Assembly: GCA_964057225.1 (NCBI GenBank)
Contig: OZ059894.1
Location: forward strand, 7,326,131-7,390,130
Direction of reading: 5' to 3'
DNA: 64,000 nt
Origin: Auanema rhodensis
Lineage: Eukaryota; Nematoda; Chromadorea; Rhabditida; Rhabditidae
Every line of letters starts with the position of its first letter. Positions within the stretch are counted from its first letter, which is position 1. The notes under the pieces were generated by a model, which had not been told where the DNA came from, did no database searches, and worked only from the letters and a program-made list of their open reading frames with translations. Below are positions 22,201-37,200 of this stretch, in pieces. Made by a program: the position numbers and the translations under genes.

Positions 22201-25200
22201 ATAATATATATTTCCTTTATAGCTCATTAATTTTCTATTTTCACTTCTCTAGTCATTATAGCAGATACTGCTCTACTTTTTTTGTTTTTCGCACCTCCTT
22301 TTTCGCGGAGAAAACCTTTTTTCATAACATGTTTCGTTGGAAATTCTTCTTTTATAGGTATGGGATGGAAATAGGATAATTATTCTGATTTTCATGGTTT
22401 TATAATGTTTTATATAGTATTGATTTCTTACTCTTCATATCGAAAAAAAATTAAATGAATTAAAACTGGCTACTTGGCAACTTCCTCGTTCATTCAAATC
22501 TCTTTTTTTAAAATGAAAATGAAATAATATTTCTTTTCAAGCTGTTGCTATATTTATTTCTTTTTGTTCATAGTATTGTATAACAAACAGATATAATCTA
22601 TAATTATAATAATATAATTTTAAATCTGAATATATTCCATTTCTTCATTGTTGTACTCTCATACTCTTTTCTATTTTACATATACATATATCTTCCGCTT
22701 TCTATTGAATACATAGTTAATGTAAAAAAAACAAATATTTTTATTTTCAAAAACTAATGTAAGTAAGAAAAAAGAAGAAAATATTGAAATTTACTCTGTA
22801 ATGTACTTTTTTTTTTGATTTTGTTCTATTTTAGTTGTTTTCACTCAATCACAAACTTCAAATTATAAATAGTCTTTGAAGATATGATTTTAGAGTTTTG
22901 ATTTTTATCCAAATTGCGTCATTAGTTGGTATAATTCTTGCTCTTTTTCCAAAAAATAAAAAATAAAACATCAAATTGGTTTATGAACTCGTCCAGTTAA
23001 ACTAATGAACAGTTTCATGTAATAGTTTTGTTTCTTCCTGTCTGAATCCGCTCAGGATTTTCAAAATTTCATGCGTATATGCGAAGCATTTGTAGTTGTG
23101 CAACCTAATCTTAAGACGAATTAAAAACTGTTCTTGCAAATAGTTTTTTATTCTATCCTACTACTTTTGCCTATCCTTGTTCATGTGCATATATATTAAC
23201 CAAGAATAGTCTGAATTCTTCTAGCTTTCCATTTCCTAATGAAGTTATTGCTAACCCAGATAATAGCCAGCTTAGTTCTTCTACTATCTCCTATCCACCT
23301 TATATCTCTCAAATGTTTCATCTCTTCTACGTGCCAGTTACCTCACAAGGAATTTCCTCCATCGTTTTCCTTTTATTCTATCTTACTTGTTTTTTTCCTT
23401 TCTTTCCCTTTTACTGAATATCCCTCAAATTCTTAAACTTTTTGTTCTCTTCAATCTTCGTAGACTATCTTTCTTTGAAACATGGCCAACTTTGTCTGGG
23501 AAAGACAAGCTCATGATTAAATAGTCAGGCGAGCGTCTGTTCTTGAAAACTCTATCATTTTCTCTTGACCAAACTTGACCAAATAAGGAACTAAAACGTT
23601 TTCTGTTCTTATGAGCCCAGCTGTAATCATTCCCTTTAATATGTCAGCCGCACGTTTTGATGTTGCTAATTTAAGTTCTACACTTCTTCAATAGGACTGG
23701 AATATGTGATGAAAGATAGTATATTCACTTTTTCTGGCTGTTTGGCCGCCGGGAGGGGGTGGTGGGCAACAATAAAGGTCAGAACAACGTCATTGAGGCT
23801 TACAAATGTTTGTGTCATCTCTTTTTTCAAGCCCTTCAACGAGTTATATCGAATACATTCTGATTATTTTTAATTTCAATTTTGTGTTTCAAAGACGAAT
23901 AACTGAATAAGATGATACTGACCACAAAAAGCAGATTCTAATCTTTGTGTGCTAAAGAAAAACAAAACTCTTTCCTGTTAAGTTTTTTCCTATGAAATTA
24001 TATTTTCTAAATTGTTCTTATAATTCTCATTATATGTATACTACTCTCCCTGACTCATTATTAACTTCTGGTATTTTGTGTGCAACATATTGCCATCTTA
24101 CGGAGTATGCTATTTGTCTTCCAATTATGTCATCTTAATATTTTTCTTTTGTTTTCTTCCTGCCTTTACTATTTTTCTGCATAATTTTCATTTTTATACT
24201 CAACTTACTCAACGAGTTTTGCAGTTTGATTTCTGCTTATACTTGTCTACTTGACAACTGATTCAAAGCTTATGACTGACTTTTTAGCATAATTCAGTTT
24301 CCAACACGAATTCTTCTCAAATTACAACAAATCAAAAATGGCAGAGAATTATTTTAACTTTATCTCCTGGAAGAAAATAAACATACATATTATCTTCTAC
24401 CCTTTCTCCTCTAATAGAAAAAAACAATAAATTAGTTCTTTGAAATTCAAGAATCTACTTGATTTTCCTTTCTTCACTCCCACTCATTACTTGCTCATAT
24501 TTACTTTCAGATTGTTTTGTTTTTCTTTTTAAATCCCCCCCCCCTTTCAACCATCGTACATCACTACTAACAGTCTGTAAAAAACAAATGTTTAATCAAT
24601 TTAGATTTAATACATTTTTCTTCAAACTCAAGAATTATTCCTTATTTTTCAGATGTTTTATTTATATAATTCACACGCTAATTCATTTATTTAACTTATC
24701 TGAAGTATTAGTATCAAGTAAGCTGATAAGCTGTTTGGTGTTTTGCTTTTTATATAGTTTTTGGTTGTCCTATATGGTTGTTTCTATTTTCTTTCTGAAA
24801 CTTTTCTTTCCATATTACACTCTCATATTCAGTATTTTCTTTGTTAATAAATTTTTGTGCCATACTCCCGTCATCCAATCGGTTCCCCTTCATTCTCAAC
24901 AAATTTAATTCTATATGATATCTAATTAAAATATTTTATTATATAAATATAAAACTTAAATCATATGGTCTTTCTGAACTTCTTCGGTTTCCGAGATTTC
25001 CTAGTGGTGACCTTCTAACACCAAACCCCGCCTTCTTTTGGATCTCTCATTGCATGGGAAATTCAGATCCATGTGTGTCTCTCCTCATCTGCTCACCTCC
25101 CACATTCAACTTGAAGCTCAGACAAGCTTTCTATTTGAAATCCTCTTTTTATTTTAGAATTAAGCACAAACGAATGTTATATTTTAAGTTCACTTTGAAT

Positions 25201-26240
25201 GTATATTACTTAATTTTATTTTTGTGTTTTTGGGACATGAAAACATTTGATTGTCTCTCTTGTGCTGTATTGAATCACCGCTCTAACTCTGAATTTGTTT
25301 TGCCTGTTCATATGCCGTGTGTTTCAAATCTTATACGGAACATTATGCCATTTCTTCTTCAGTTTTCATTTTCAAAAGCAGTTACACTGTTATTTCCGTT
25401 TTTCCTTCTACGTTTACTTCTCACCATTTTGTGGTTTTAAAGTACAAGAAATAGAGACTGCTTTTGTTTCTTCCTATTTTCTCTACTTTGATACATCTAA
25501 CATCTTTAACTTCTTGTGGATGTTTTTTTCATTTTAATTATTCATCACAATATCATCTCATATCCATCTAAGCGTGTAAGAAACTCTTTATTTCTGATAA
25601 ATAAGAATCATTTTCATATTTTTCACTTCTGTTCAAGTTTCCGTCCTATAGGGATTATCTAAATTTGTCTTTATTCTTATCTCTTCCCTCTCCACTGCCA
25701 TCGCCATTGTCCACCATCGTTTTTTCCGATGAATTATTTTAAGAAATTTTCAAGACACATCCTTCTTCCGACTTTGTCATTCTTTCGGCTTTCATTAGTT
25801 CATCATCTCATCGTTTTTTTCTTTCTGACATTCACAATACAGCTATCTATCTTCAACATATCACTTTCTCTGATTTTACCATAATTTTTTCTTTTTCAAA
25901 GGAAAAAAAAAGATTTTTTCTTCATCTCAAAGACCATATCTTAAATTTCAAGACTTACTCGTCATCCCTTCACATACATTTTTCAGCTTACGACATATTT
26001 TTAAAGATTATTTTTTACTCAACTTTCACCTATTTTTTCTCCCTTCTCTAGGCCTTCTTCCCTGCCTCCCATCAACATGATTAATGCTTACTTCATATAG
26101 TTTTATTGCTTCGGTTTTTTTAAAATTACGTTGCTGAACGATTTGAAATTTTTTTTGAAACCTATTTGCATTTTTTCCATTTCTTCTACTTGTCGTCTCA
26201 TATGCAAAAGCTAATCCAATTCAAAGTCACAAAAAAGTTC
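19261..26240. other. Long gene-poor region
   Basis: About 7 kb without a gene I can support. The + strand is strongly pyrimidine-rich from about 21300 to 26200. Open frames of up to 149 codons (24459-24908, 25054-25440) are Phe/Leu/Ser-rich translations of this T-rich DNA, without splice structure or family resemblance. A short G-rich island stands out at 23745-23766. Confidence 0.6.
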
Positions 26241-26263
26241 TTTGCAGTAGAATCTATACCAGT

Positions 26264-29200
26264 ATGGAAACACACGAAGTACCTCCACCTCCACTCAAAT
26301 CAATTGATTTGATTAACACGGCTTTACCGTATGCTTTTCTATTTCTCGTTGGAACGATTGGAAACACTGCTGTTCTTAGTTATGTCTTCTTTATTACACG
26401 GTCAGTTGTTTTAAAAAAGAAAATCCAAAAAAAAAGATTCATTTGTTTTTAGTCAATCATTTATATATATATATAGTTTTTATTCTTGATAAACAAAATA
26501 ATTCTTTTTTTTTATTGAAAAAATTACTCATTCATAAATTTAATAACAAATTTTCTTATCTAATCATGCTACAGATTATTATTTATTAAAATTATTCACA
26601 TATTTATCCACTTAAATGAAAGAGGGGGGAGGGGGAGAAATTCTTAAGAAAAGTCGTAGCCTCTAATTCATGATAGAAAGAAAAACTAAAAAATTGGACT
26701 GACTGAAGAACATCATTCATTGTCTCTTATGGCAAGCAATTTTCATTCTCATAATATCGTGAGTAATCAATGGAAAATGAGCTAAAACTCAACCAGCTTG
26801 ATATTGGATAATGACTGTTCAGCTCAGAACTAGCTCTTCAGCTTCAGCAAAGTCAAAGTAGCTGCAGAAGTCTGGTAATGATGAATTAAATTGGCTGTCC
26901 ACAAATGAGAAAAAGCGAGAGATAACGTTGTAAAGATAGAATTAGTTTCAGCATCTTTGATCAGAAACGATGTAGATTCATGCTGTATGTTACTAGAAGC
27001 AGAAGTAACATTAATACGATTTGTTTCATGCCCTTAGCTTTGAACATTGCTTCTAGAGATGAAGAGATATACCAAGATGATGAATTCTTATTCAATGTTT
27101 TCTGCTTCCGGCAGGAAATATGAAGCTGATTAACCATTTCCTCAATTCAAATATTAGTCAATAAATTTATGCATTTGATAGAATATATTGCAGAACTTTA
27201 AAGATGTAAGTGGAGATATCTGACTCACATTGATATTCATATTCTAAGTCATATGTGAGTATACTCTAGTACCCAATAAAAAACATAATTTTTCATGTTG
27301 CCACCTCTAAGAAAAAGGTTAAAACTTATAAGGAAAACTATGAATTTGAAAAAAAGTTGTTTTTTAAGCGTTTAATTCTTGCTTCAAGTAGAGTAAAAAA
27401 TGTTGACAACATCGAGATAAAGGGAGATAAAGGAAAAATGAGAGAGAGAGGGAGATAGAGAGGAATAGAAAAGTGTTATCTCCTGTTTTTCAGTAAGAAT
27501 AACTGCAGGATTAAAAAATGGTGACAAACTGGGTAAAATATGTCAATGACTATTACATATAAGTACCTAACATGTACTATTCATGATTTATGATTCGATT
27601 TCTGAAAGAGAAATCATTTTTCATGTTATGTTTGGAAAAACACAAAATGAATTATGCGTTGATATGATTTTTTTGAACATTGAATTCAATTTGTTTTCTA
27701 TTCTTTATTTTGTATTTTATTGGATCAACTGCTCAAAGCATCAATATTAATATAGGAATTACACTTATTTTTCGTTGTAACTGAGCATTTGCAACCCATA
27801 TTTCGTAAAAATTGGATGCATTGGTTCAATTATTTGTAGAAACATATGTAATTTAAATATCGCTATCAAATAACATAATCTTTTAGTAAATAATTTATAT
27901 TTATAAAAGAATGATATAACTTTTTCGTAAAAGATTATTTTTATTTAAAAAAAGATTGAGAGGATTATAAAGAGTAAACTAAGCTGATCTACGTTCAAGT
28001 TATCAACAAAACAGAAAACAAGTTTTTATGAATTAATTTGAAGGATATCTTAATCGGAATCCAACATATATATTTTTAGATCGCTTCGATCATCAATATC
28101 AGCATTGGGTAATACATTCATCTACATAGTATCATTATCAGCTGTCGATCTGCTGGTCACAATCTCAATACCATTTACGTTATCCTCTCTAATTCTAAAT
28201 AATTGGGTTTTCGGAGAATTGGGTTGCAAGATTCATTGGGCAGTTGAACTCTCTAATAAGGTAAGTATCACTTTATTCCTAAAACATTCGTCATTCGTTG
28301 ACATTTTTTTTGTGAACTCGCTTGCAAAATAGTTCGTTTATCTGTATGTTCGTCATGAGAATAGTCCAATTACTTATGAAATGAACTATGAATTTATAAC
28401 AAAAATTGTTGAATATTACTAAACAAAAAAAGTTATAACGAAGTCATCGTAAAGCAACAAACGTTTTTCAAAACTTTTTTAGAATGTGATAAAGTTCTAT
28501 AAGTCAGTACTTAGTAATAGATGAGTCCAGCATCTCTAAAATGAATAAAAGTTTTTGTTAGGACACAAAGATAAAATTGAAAAAGACACTTTAAAACTTA
28601 AAAATAGCTTGTAATTCTAATTGATTTGAAACATGTTTCAGCTTTGTTCAACATTTTTACTAACAGCATTGGCCTTTGACAGATACATGGCAATCTGTCA
28701 TCCTGAGAATAAGAGGGTTTGTTTTTTCGTAGAATATACTTGACCATATATTATATTATTTCTGATTATAATCATATAATCTTTATTAATCTGAACGATT
28801 GCAGAGAAAATACCGACAAATTGAAATCTGATTTTGATGTTATAACTTTAATCTTAGCATATTTCTATTCATTGGATGTGAAATATATTATATTTTTTAC
28901 TTTCAAAACGAAAGTATGATACAGATTAAATTGAAGATGTATGTAAATGATGAATTTGGAACTGGTACGAGTGAAGCTTATGTGAATATGAAATGGGGAG
29001 GAAGAGAAAGAAAGAGGAATAGATGGGTTAGGCTTGTTGAAGCAATTGTAATTTCTGATGACTTTGGTGAGAGAAAATATTCAATTCTTGATCTTCACAC
29101 GACCTATAAAGTAACTTTTCTTAGATTTTTCTATAGGAAATCTCGATAGAGATTGTGCTATAAATGATTTTGGTCACATAAGAGATTTATAAACAGATTG

Positions 29201-31224
29201 ATTAACAAGATCTGAAGTACTTTCTCGTTTAATTATTAAAAAGCTCGGGTTCTATGAGAAAGTAAAAGTGGACTGAAAAACCAGAAAAGCTAAAATAGTA
29301 CAGGAAGTCCTCAATGAATAAAAACAAAAAATCTTTTTTATCTTTTTAAAGAAGGTTAGAAAGATGAATTTCGCATTTCGAATGATCTTATGTCATGTCT
29401 CAAACTTTTTTTTCAGATTCATCACATGCGACAGACAGCACTGATTACATCCTTATTAGCTCTTCTATCGTTCTGCCTCATCTTGCCCATTATCTTCACT
29501 TCAACTGTTCGAAAAACTCCATCTAAAGACAGCGTCTTTTATCATAAGAATGTAAGAATTTCAAAATTCAAGCTAAAATTCAAATAGATTTGATGCGTTG
29601 AAATCTGAAAAAACAAATTAAACATAAAAATCTAGTTTATATATAAGGAGAAGTAGTTGCTGTTTAAGGTCAAAATGGATGTTTATCGGCACATGTGTGT
29701 AGATGGCTTACGTACCGAGGGCAAAGTAAGTTCAGGTTTTATTTTTTAAAATCTGCAAAATTTTTAAAATAAGTAAATTGGTGGATTTCGTTTAGGTTCT
29801 TGTCTCAATATTCTTAATCTTATTCGCGTTTGTTATGCCATGCACATTGATGACATTCTTTTATGCGAAAATCATCTTACGTCTACGTAAACAACAAAGG
29901 TTTTTCCGTATATATTTTCTTATAATTAAGGAGAAATTGGGGTTAATGTTTGTATGTGTATGTGTTCTTCTTTTTAATTTCTAAGTGCAAGAATAAGTGG
30001 AAGTTTAGAGAATATGTTTCATAACAAATACGATGAAGAGATTAGCTGTTTATAAGTTTGTTGTTCATGTTCAAGCTCAACGCATGTTTTCATACAATTA
30101 CTCACTTTTTCTGTTGAAGAACTAAACAATTATGAATTACGATTTACTAAGATTAGTTTGACATACAAATGCTAAACAGTTTTTGGATGGGTATTTATGT
30201 GAAAAAGAAAACAAAGATACTATTCAATGATTAGTATCACAATTCTTTATTGAAGTTTACTATGATTCATAAAATGTAGCGAGGGCTTCCATTTGAACAA
30301 ATGTGAAATTGTCTTTGTTGAGGAAAGTATGTATACATATACTGAAAAGGATTAAAGAGATTCAATGAAAACTCTTTATTTACCCGAAAGAATTATTCAA
30401 TTTCTTAATTCAGACGAATGATGCAATCACGAATACCTATCAGAAGAATTACAATATATACAATGGTCGTCACATTCTTTCATCTTTCTTGTCAAATTCC
30501 ATTTTGGCTTCCCCAAGTTTATGCAGTTGTAATAATGGTTTTCCGCTTACCTGGAAATAGCTCATATCTAACATTCTTGGTAAAGATTAGTAATTCTTTC
30601 AAAATATTCAGCTTTTTATTCAGTCAATCCTTATACAAGAATAGTTAAAAATACTATTAGTTTTGCATAAAAAGTTAAATTAAATCATTTAAGTCATTGT
30701 TTTTTCAGTATTACTCCCATCTATTACCGTTTGTATCAGCAGCTTTCAACTGGATCTTCTATGCTCGTTTGAATAGCCAATTCAAGAAAGGTTTGGTACT
30801 TGTTACCGAACGTATGATAAGAAAACGAACAAGGTTCGTTTCTAAAATTATTTTTTTCTCTAGATAATACTAAAAGTTAATTGGAAATTTGGAAGAATTA
30901 TTGATTTGAGATAGAAAAAGCAGTTCAATCTACATATTTTATTAGATTAATGCCTCATATTTTTTTAGTAATTTTTCTGAATTCACATTTTATTTTCAGG
31001 TCGATACAACAAAATGGTGTAACATCAACAAACAATCGAGAAACTTTAGATGAAGTAGCTTTAGATCTTATGACTTCACCTGAAGAACTTATAACTGTGT
31101 GTCCGAATTGTGAAGTAAGTTAAACCTAATACATATGTACATAATTTTAATTCTAAAAATCTATACTTTACAGGCTCCTTTGACGATGAGAACAAAAAAG
31201 AAATCATTGGTCAATTCAACTTAA
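26264..31224 (+). CDS. Rhodopsin-class G-protein-coupled receptor, peptide-receptor-like
   Basis: Ten exons: 26264-26400, 28080-28260, 28642-28716, 29417-29551, 29669-29725, 29796-29899, 30414-30579, 30709-30833, 31000-31114 and 31174-31224; 381 residues, all phases consistent. Seven membrane segments can be followed. TM1 has GNT, TM2 has LSAVDLL, a Cys (LGCKIHW) precedes TM3, DRYMAICHP follows TM3, and ECL2 has a Cys (HMCVDG), giving the usual disulfide pair. TM6 reads SCQIPFW and TM7 reads NWIFYARLN where most relatives have CWxP and NPxxY. The tail has no obvious palmitoylation Cys near TM7. The pattern fits nematode neuropeptide receptors of the somatostatin/allatostatin/opioid-like group, but the ligand cannot be named. 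A TTTGCAG acceptor at 26240-26246 just before the ATG may be a trans-splice site. Confidence 0.85.
26401..28079. other. Long first intron of the GPCR gene
   Basis: A 1.7-kb intron, far longer than most introns in the window. It holds a GAGAGAGAGGGAG-type purine tract near 27440 and otherwise AT-rich DNA. Long first introns in nematode receptor genes often carry expression control, but no specific site is recognisable here. Confidence 0.4.
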
Positions 31225-34200
31225 TTTTTTTTCAATTTTTCTCCTTATCTCATAAGGCTTACGGGTCCACATACATTATTTTATAAATGAATACAAATTT
31301 ATTCAAAGGATCTTCTTAAAGTTACAGAAATAAAATTCTGATGACCAATTATCCAATATTGTTTTAGGTGAAAAACTTACTAAGATATTTTTTATCATCA
31401 TTGATATGAAAAGAGTTAATAAAATATTGTTTATCATGTTACTTTTTACTGAAAAGCTCATATTAACTTCACTAAAACCTTGAATAACTATTTTTCGTCA
31501 TTTGATCTGTTTTCAAAATTTTTCTATCATTTGAAAAATTAAAAGAATGAAAATCTTTTAAAGTATTAGCGATGCTAGTGTATATTTAATATTTACATAT
31601 TATATATAGAGATAACAGATCTCAAGGAAGCGTAAACAACTTAATTAAAATATATAATAAACATATTTCATAAGTAATGAAAGTTAATTACTGGAAGAAG
31701 TTCACGTTTTCTTAATTATTTCTATCATCACAGCACTTAAAGGACATCTATCTAGCAGACATGAAGCTGAATTTGAAGGTACATTATGTATTTCTTTGTT
31801 CAAATAATAATTTTCTTTACATGAGAAAAGGAAAAAATCTACAATTACATTAGATTGTCAATTACATGAATAGATGACAATATGCTCGCTTTTTATCTCA
31901 TATATAGAAAGTAACTTATATGTTTAAAATATATTAAGATGAGAAGCACATGGAAATAATTTCAAAAATTGAAAAAAGCTACGGAAGAAAAGAAAAACAG
32001 AGGAAGCTAAAAGGGAATAGAGAGAAAGAGAAAGATAGTTAAAGTGGAAACAAGAAGAAAATTAATGTTTCATTTGATATTGGAAGTATCTTGTATTTAT
32101 GTATTAAAATAGTTTATGGGAATATTAATTAAATTTTAAAATACTTTTGGTATATTATATTGTTAATCACACAACAATACATGTAATAGTATAAATATAT
32201 TATTTTAAATTTATTCTATTATATATTATAAATCATTTAATCCAAACTGCACTTTGCCTATCCCAAAAGTATAAATTATTTTGAGTTTAGGAAAATGCAG
32301 ATTGTATTCATGATTGATGAACAAAAAGAAATTGGAATATTGGAACTGAAATCTTGAATGCTACCTGATTCCTGTTATAGTATTAACTATAACATAGCAA
32401 ATATATGGAAAAGAAGTGAGTTACTTGTAATTGAAGGGAAAAGAATATAGAACATCCAAATCATGTATAGCAGCAAGATGAACAGCCTGACTGTCTTTCA
32501 GGTGCTGATGATGGTATGATGACAAAAAATGATCGCAAACGAGTCCCATCTTTTTTTTTTGTTTAAGATTGTAGATGGAATCCCGATGAATCAGATTCAA
32601 AATCATAATATATATGTATAGATATATATATGTTTTATACAAATATACATATACATAAGTAAGACCATTTTGAAATGTCATGTGAATCATTTGTATGGTT
32701 TTGGTTTTATCTCAATCTTTTCATTATTTCATATATTCCCCTAATAGTCAGTTGCCGGAAAAAACGAAGGAATAACCTATGGGATTTTATTTTTTATATT
32801 TTTATTTATATAACAATCTTTTTTTAAAAGATCAACACAAATAGTTTGTTTTTTATTTTTTTATAAATACAGTATATCCAGATATTTAGGTTACGGTATT
32901 TTCTTAAAATGATACAGCTAGATCATTGAAGAAAACAGATATAACTTGCTGCCGATAAAAATATGATCAGTCAATGAACCAATTAATAGAGAAGATATGA
33001 CAATTTTGTAGAAAAGAAGAAAAAAAGTTCATTATTTGTGAATTTAGATCATTTTTTTCAAATAAATAAGAAAAAATCTTTAAATATTATTTTTATTATT
33101 CTATTTTCATGAGCTTCATGTTTGCATTTGGTACAATCCATTTCTACGAAAAAATTTTTTTAACAAAAATACATAAAAGAATACATATTAAACGTTATTA
33201 ATCAAGAACTAAAAGAAGAAAAAGATTTAATAAACTCCATAACAATCAAAAACAATGACGATGAAAACGGCTTGCTAATATTTTGCAATGGAACACATAT
33301 GTATTTTCAGAAATTGTTGCATGCTGAAGCCATTAATTTTACGTGAAATTTGGAAAAAATGCTGAAATTCTGTTCATTCAAGAGCCTTTTTGTGTAACTG
33401 GAAGGTCACAATTTCATGTTAGAGGTCGTCATCCATGCTCATGTCTGACCGGTCGAATATGTTTCGGTAAAACCTTGTTTCATCGGTTTATGACCGCTCA
33501 GTTGTACATGCTTTAAGTTGATTAAGTTTCTGTACATTTACAAACTTAATTCAAATTAGATTTGATGGTGTAATATCTGGATGATTGAGATTGCATAGTA
33601 TTCTTTTATTGTTTCTGAGGAAGAAGTTGACATTCAAACAATCCGAAGATTAAAAATTGTTCAACTTTAAGTTCAAAAATTATTATTTAGGTTCAAGAAA
33701 ACATTTTTAGTCCCGTTTCTTTTTCTCTTTTGTTCGTCTTGCAGTTAGATATCTTGGGTAAGTTTCAAGTTGCCATGATATTTCTTTATGAGCGTTGACT
33801 ATCACTCTCACTCGTGAACTTGAAAATTTCACTTAAAATGTTTCTGAAAAGAGAAAAAAAGAGAATTCATGTAGTACGATAGTACATTTAATGGCATGAA
33901 GATGTGAAAAAAGCTTAAGTATTCTTGATTGTGTTTCATATATAACAATGTGTTTGAAGACGAATCAGTAACAGTATTTTTTGGATAAAAAAAAACAATT
34001 TTTATAAAAACAGTTGTAATGATATTAATTGACGAACATGTTAGACTGATTGTTACGAATTGTGGAAGACAGACAGATACAGAAAGAATTATTCGAAATA
34101 GATAAAGAAAGAAAAGTAAAAGCAACAGCATTGTGGGGCTTGTTGATGTCAAGGAGAGATGGGGTGTGGGGGAATGGTAAGCAGGAAAAGCTTCCAAATA

Positions 34201-37200
34201 GTAATACTGTAGATTTTTTCCTTCTCTTGTACATTTGGTGTTAAATATGTATTTGTTTATATGATTCTTGATTTATAATGCTACCATGAATACCATAAAC
34301 AGATAATCATTTTTTGTTGAAAAACTGGGAAAAGCTGTATTACAATGAGAAACAAATAATGATATGATAATATGAGGAAAGATAATGCTAGTTTAAGTTG
34401 GATTCCTAGGTTTTGATGATCCATGTATTCAAAATAGATTCAACCTTGAAGCTTTTTCACTTGTTTTGGAAGAAATTGCAATTTTCTTAGTATCATCGAA
34501 GAAGTGTGCTTTCATAGCCAAAAAGCGATTTTTAGATTTTATGACTTCGATTTCTTACTCTCTTCATGACCTCTATGATTTTGACAAAGAAAATTGAGAC
34601 GAAATAGAGGAGAAGGCGTTGAAGTGAAACAAAGCAAAGATGGGATGAATATAACAATAAACGATGAAAATATTTAAAATGAATAGAAATAGTCTAAAGA
34701 AGTTAAAGATTAATGAAGAGGATGAATAGATAGATTTCAGCAGATGATTATCAAAATAAAGAGTTTTGTACTGAAAATACTATTTAAAAACCTACCATTT
34801 TCATTATTAAAACATTAGATTTTGTCATTTACAAGATACTCGTTAGTTTAATGTGAGATTAAACTTGAATAGAATGAAAAAAAAACTATTAAAAGAATTA
34901 GAACATTAACATAAAAGTATTTAGTAATAAATCAGAATCTTCAATAAAAGAGCTATTCTTTTTATAAATTGTACTATTTACCTAAATTACTTATAAACTT
35001 AATTTTTTAAATGAAAAAATGATTTATCAAATATGTAACATAATAGATCAAGTATCAGAACATATTTTAAACAATGCAATATTCGAAAAAAAGTTTTTTA
35101 TAAATGAAAAAAAAAGAAGAAGAAAGGATCAGGTAATGATTATATGATACGATTGAAAAAATAAATTAGTTTTATTCTTTTTTTTTTTGTGAATCAGTAT
35201 GATATTCATATTATTGATTCATGATTTTCATACTTGTTCAGGTTGCTCTTTAGCTGTTCTTGATTATTGACTGATATTATCGTCTTTATCATTGATAGTT
35301 CAGAAGTCATATGACGATCATCAAAGGACAAGTATAGATGAAAGGTGTGAATAATGGTGAACCGGAAACGGCCATAATACAGACGACAGACGACGTCGTT
35401 GAAAACTGAGACGATGATTAAGATGATGACGTTGACATAGGAAAGATTGGTAAGTAAAGTGTCAGCCACCTTATAATGTTGCTCGTCAAATGTCTTATTT
35501 CTAACATCAGGTACAGGTCATGAATTGAAACTTTTAAAATGTAAAAAGAATGTAAATATTATAAACAAATGTTCAACCAAAAAAAAATAAAAATAAGGCC
35601 AAACCATAAACAGGATATGTACCGAAAATTAATAGAAATTTAGAGAAGACAACAAACACCAAAAAGTCAAATAATCTCATCTATTTAGCGATTTATTACA
35701 ATCATAATAGTTAACTTTAAGGTCTTGTTATTTCAACAATCGGTTACCCTTTTCAATACTCATTCTAAAAAACTTATTTTTAATTTTATAATTTTAAAAA
35801 TAAAATATATTTTGAAGCAAGTTGTGCGACTATATTACACGTGTTCGTGAAATAACAATTTATATAATTAGTGACTCATCGTCAAGACGATTTGAAAGAA
35901 AGAACTTGGGAGGTCTGCCGGAAGTGATATGAACTATCAAATATCTGTTTAAAAAGATTATTATGATATGAATGCTGTAAGAAATTTCAAGAAATTTTAG
36001 CGATCACGAAGTTTCTCAGGGACGCGAAGCACAAGAGTATGATCTATCAGAATTGTTGGCCTCACGAATGGCATAATGACCCTGTATTTACAGGATTAAA
36101 ATAGAATAAACCAGTTTAGACATCTATCTTTAGAAAAGCCTTAAGGTGAAATGACCGAGTACGACCGGTCAAAATAGAAAAAAAAGCGCTCTGAGTACAT
36201 TCCAGTTATTCTATGTTCGGGGAAACCCAGAGAGACAATGAGAGAATGTAACACGTGATTATAGTTTTGCTGCATTTTCATCGTGATGCTAAGAAACCCT
36301 ATGAACTAACTATGGCTCACTTATTCTTGTTCACTAATTCTTGTTCACTAACTAGATGATCAGGATGTTGATGTGATGATGAAAATTGTAGGTAAAATGG
36401 GAGGGACTTCCGCCTCTAATCAAACAACCTAAGCGCATCTACCCATGCGACCAAATATATAACAGATTCAGAAGATGGATCTTTCAGTCACACATCTAGA
36501 CAATACTGATCATATTATCATTTACTTTTTGAATTTCAACCAGACGCGTTCATCATTTCGTCTTTCATCTCTTAGCACTAATCTTCTTTAAGTTTCAACC
36601 TTTTGATTTTCCTTCTTTTGGTATTTATTGGTTTTTAAATAGTTTGTATATATCTGTTCTTCTTTCATTGCTTCGTGTACTTGAATCAAAGGTAATAAAA
36701 AGGCTAACAACTTGCCGTTCTTGTCTCTAAAAAATCTTCATTGCCACTGATTACAATCCGATATATTATGATGAAGACCAGCTAGAATTTCGTATCTTAC
36801 TGTTATTTTTACCTAAAGATTTGTGAACAACTCAATTATTATGTATATTCGATATTTCTGATAATTCTTAAGTAAGGTTGAATGCTCACAAGTTCAATCT
36901 TTTATGAATAAAAAAGTTCAATTTCCGAAAACTATTACCTGTGTTGCACTTATATCGATATATTAGAGTGGACCCATTGCTCTTCCTTTGTTTCTACGAC
37001 TCGTCGACAATCATCACTGGAACTAGACTTTTCACCCTTGTATGATCACCATCATCATTATCATTATCGTTTGTCTTCTTCTCTCACTTTTTCTCGTCTT
37101 ACCTCCATTCCCATCGCCTCTGCTTTTCTCACACTTCCACCCCTAAAAGTTGTAAGTTTCCTCTCTTAATACCTATGCAATACGTTGTCTCCCTTGGTGT

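Noticed and set aside
24459-25440. Frames of 149 and 128 codons resembling membrane proteins
   Set aside because: Phe/Leu/Ser content follows from T-rich DNA; no splice structure, no conserved motif and poor start context.
28916-29149. 77-codon frame in GPCR intron 3
   Set aside because: It lies between well-supported exons that join in phase without it, and has no recognisable domain.
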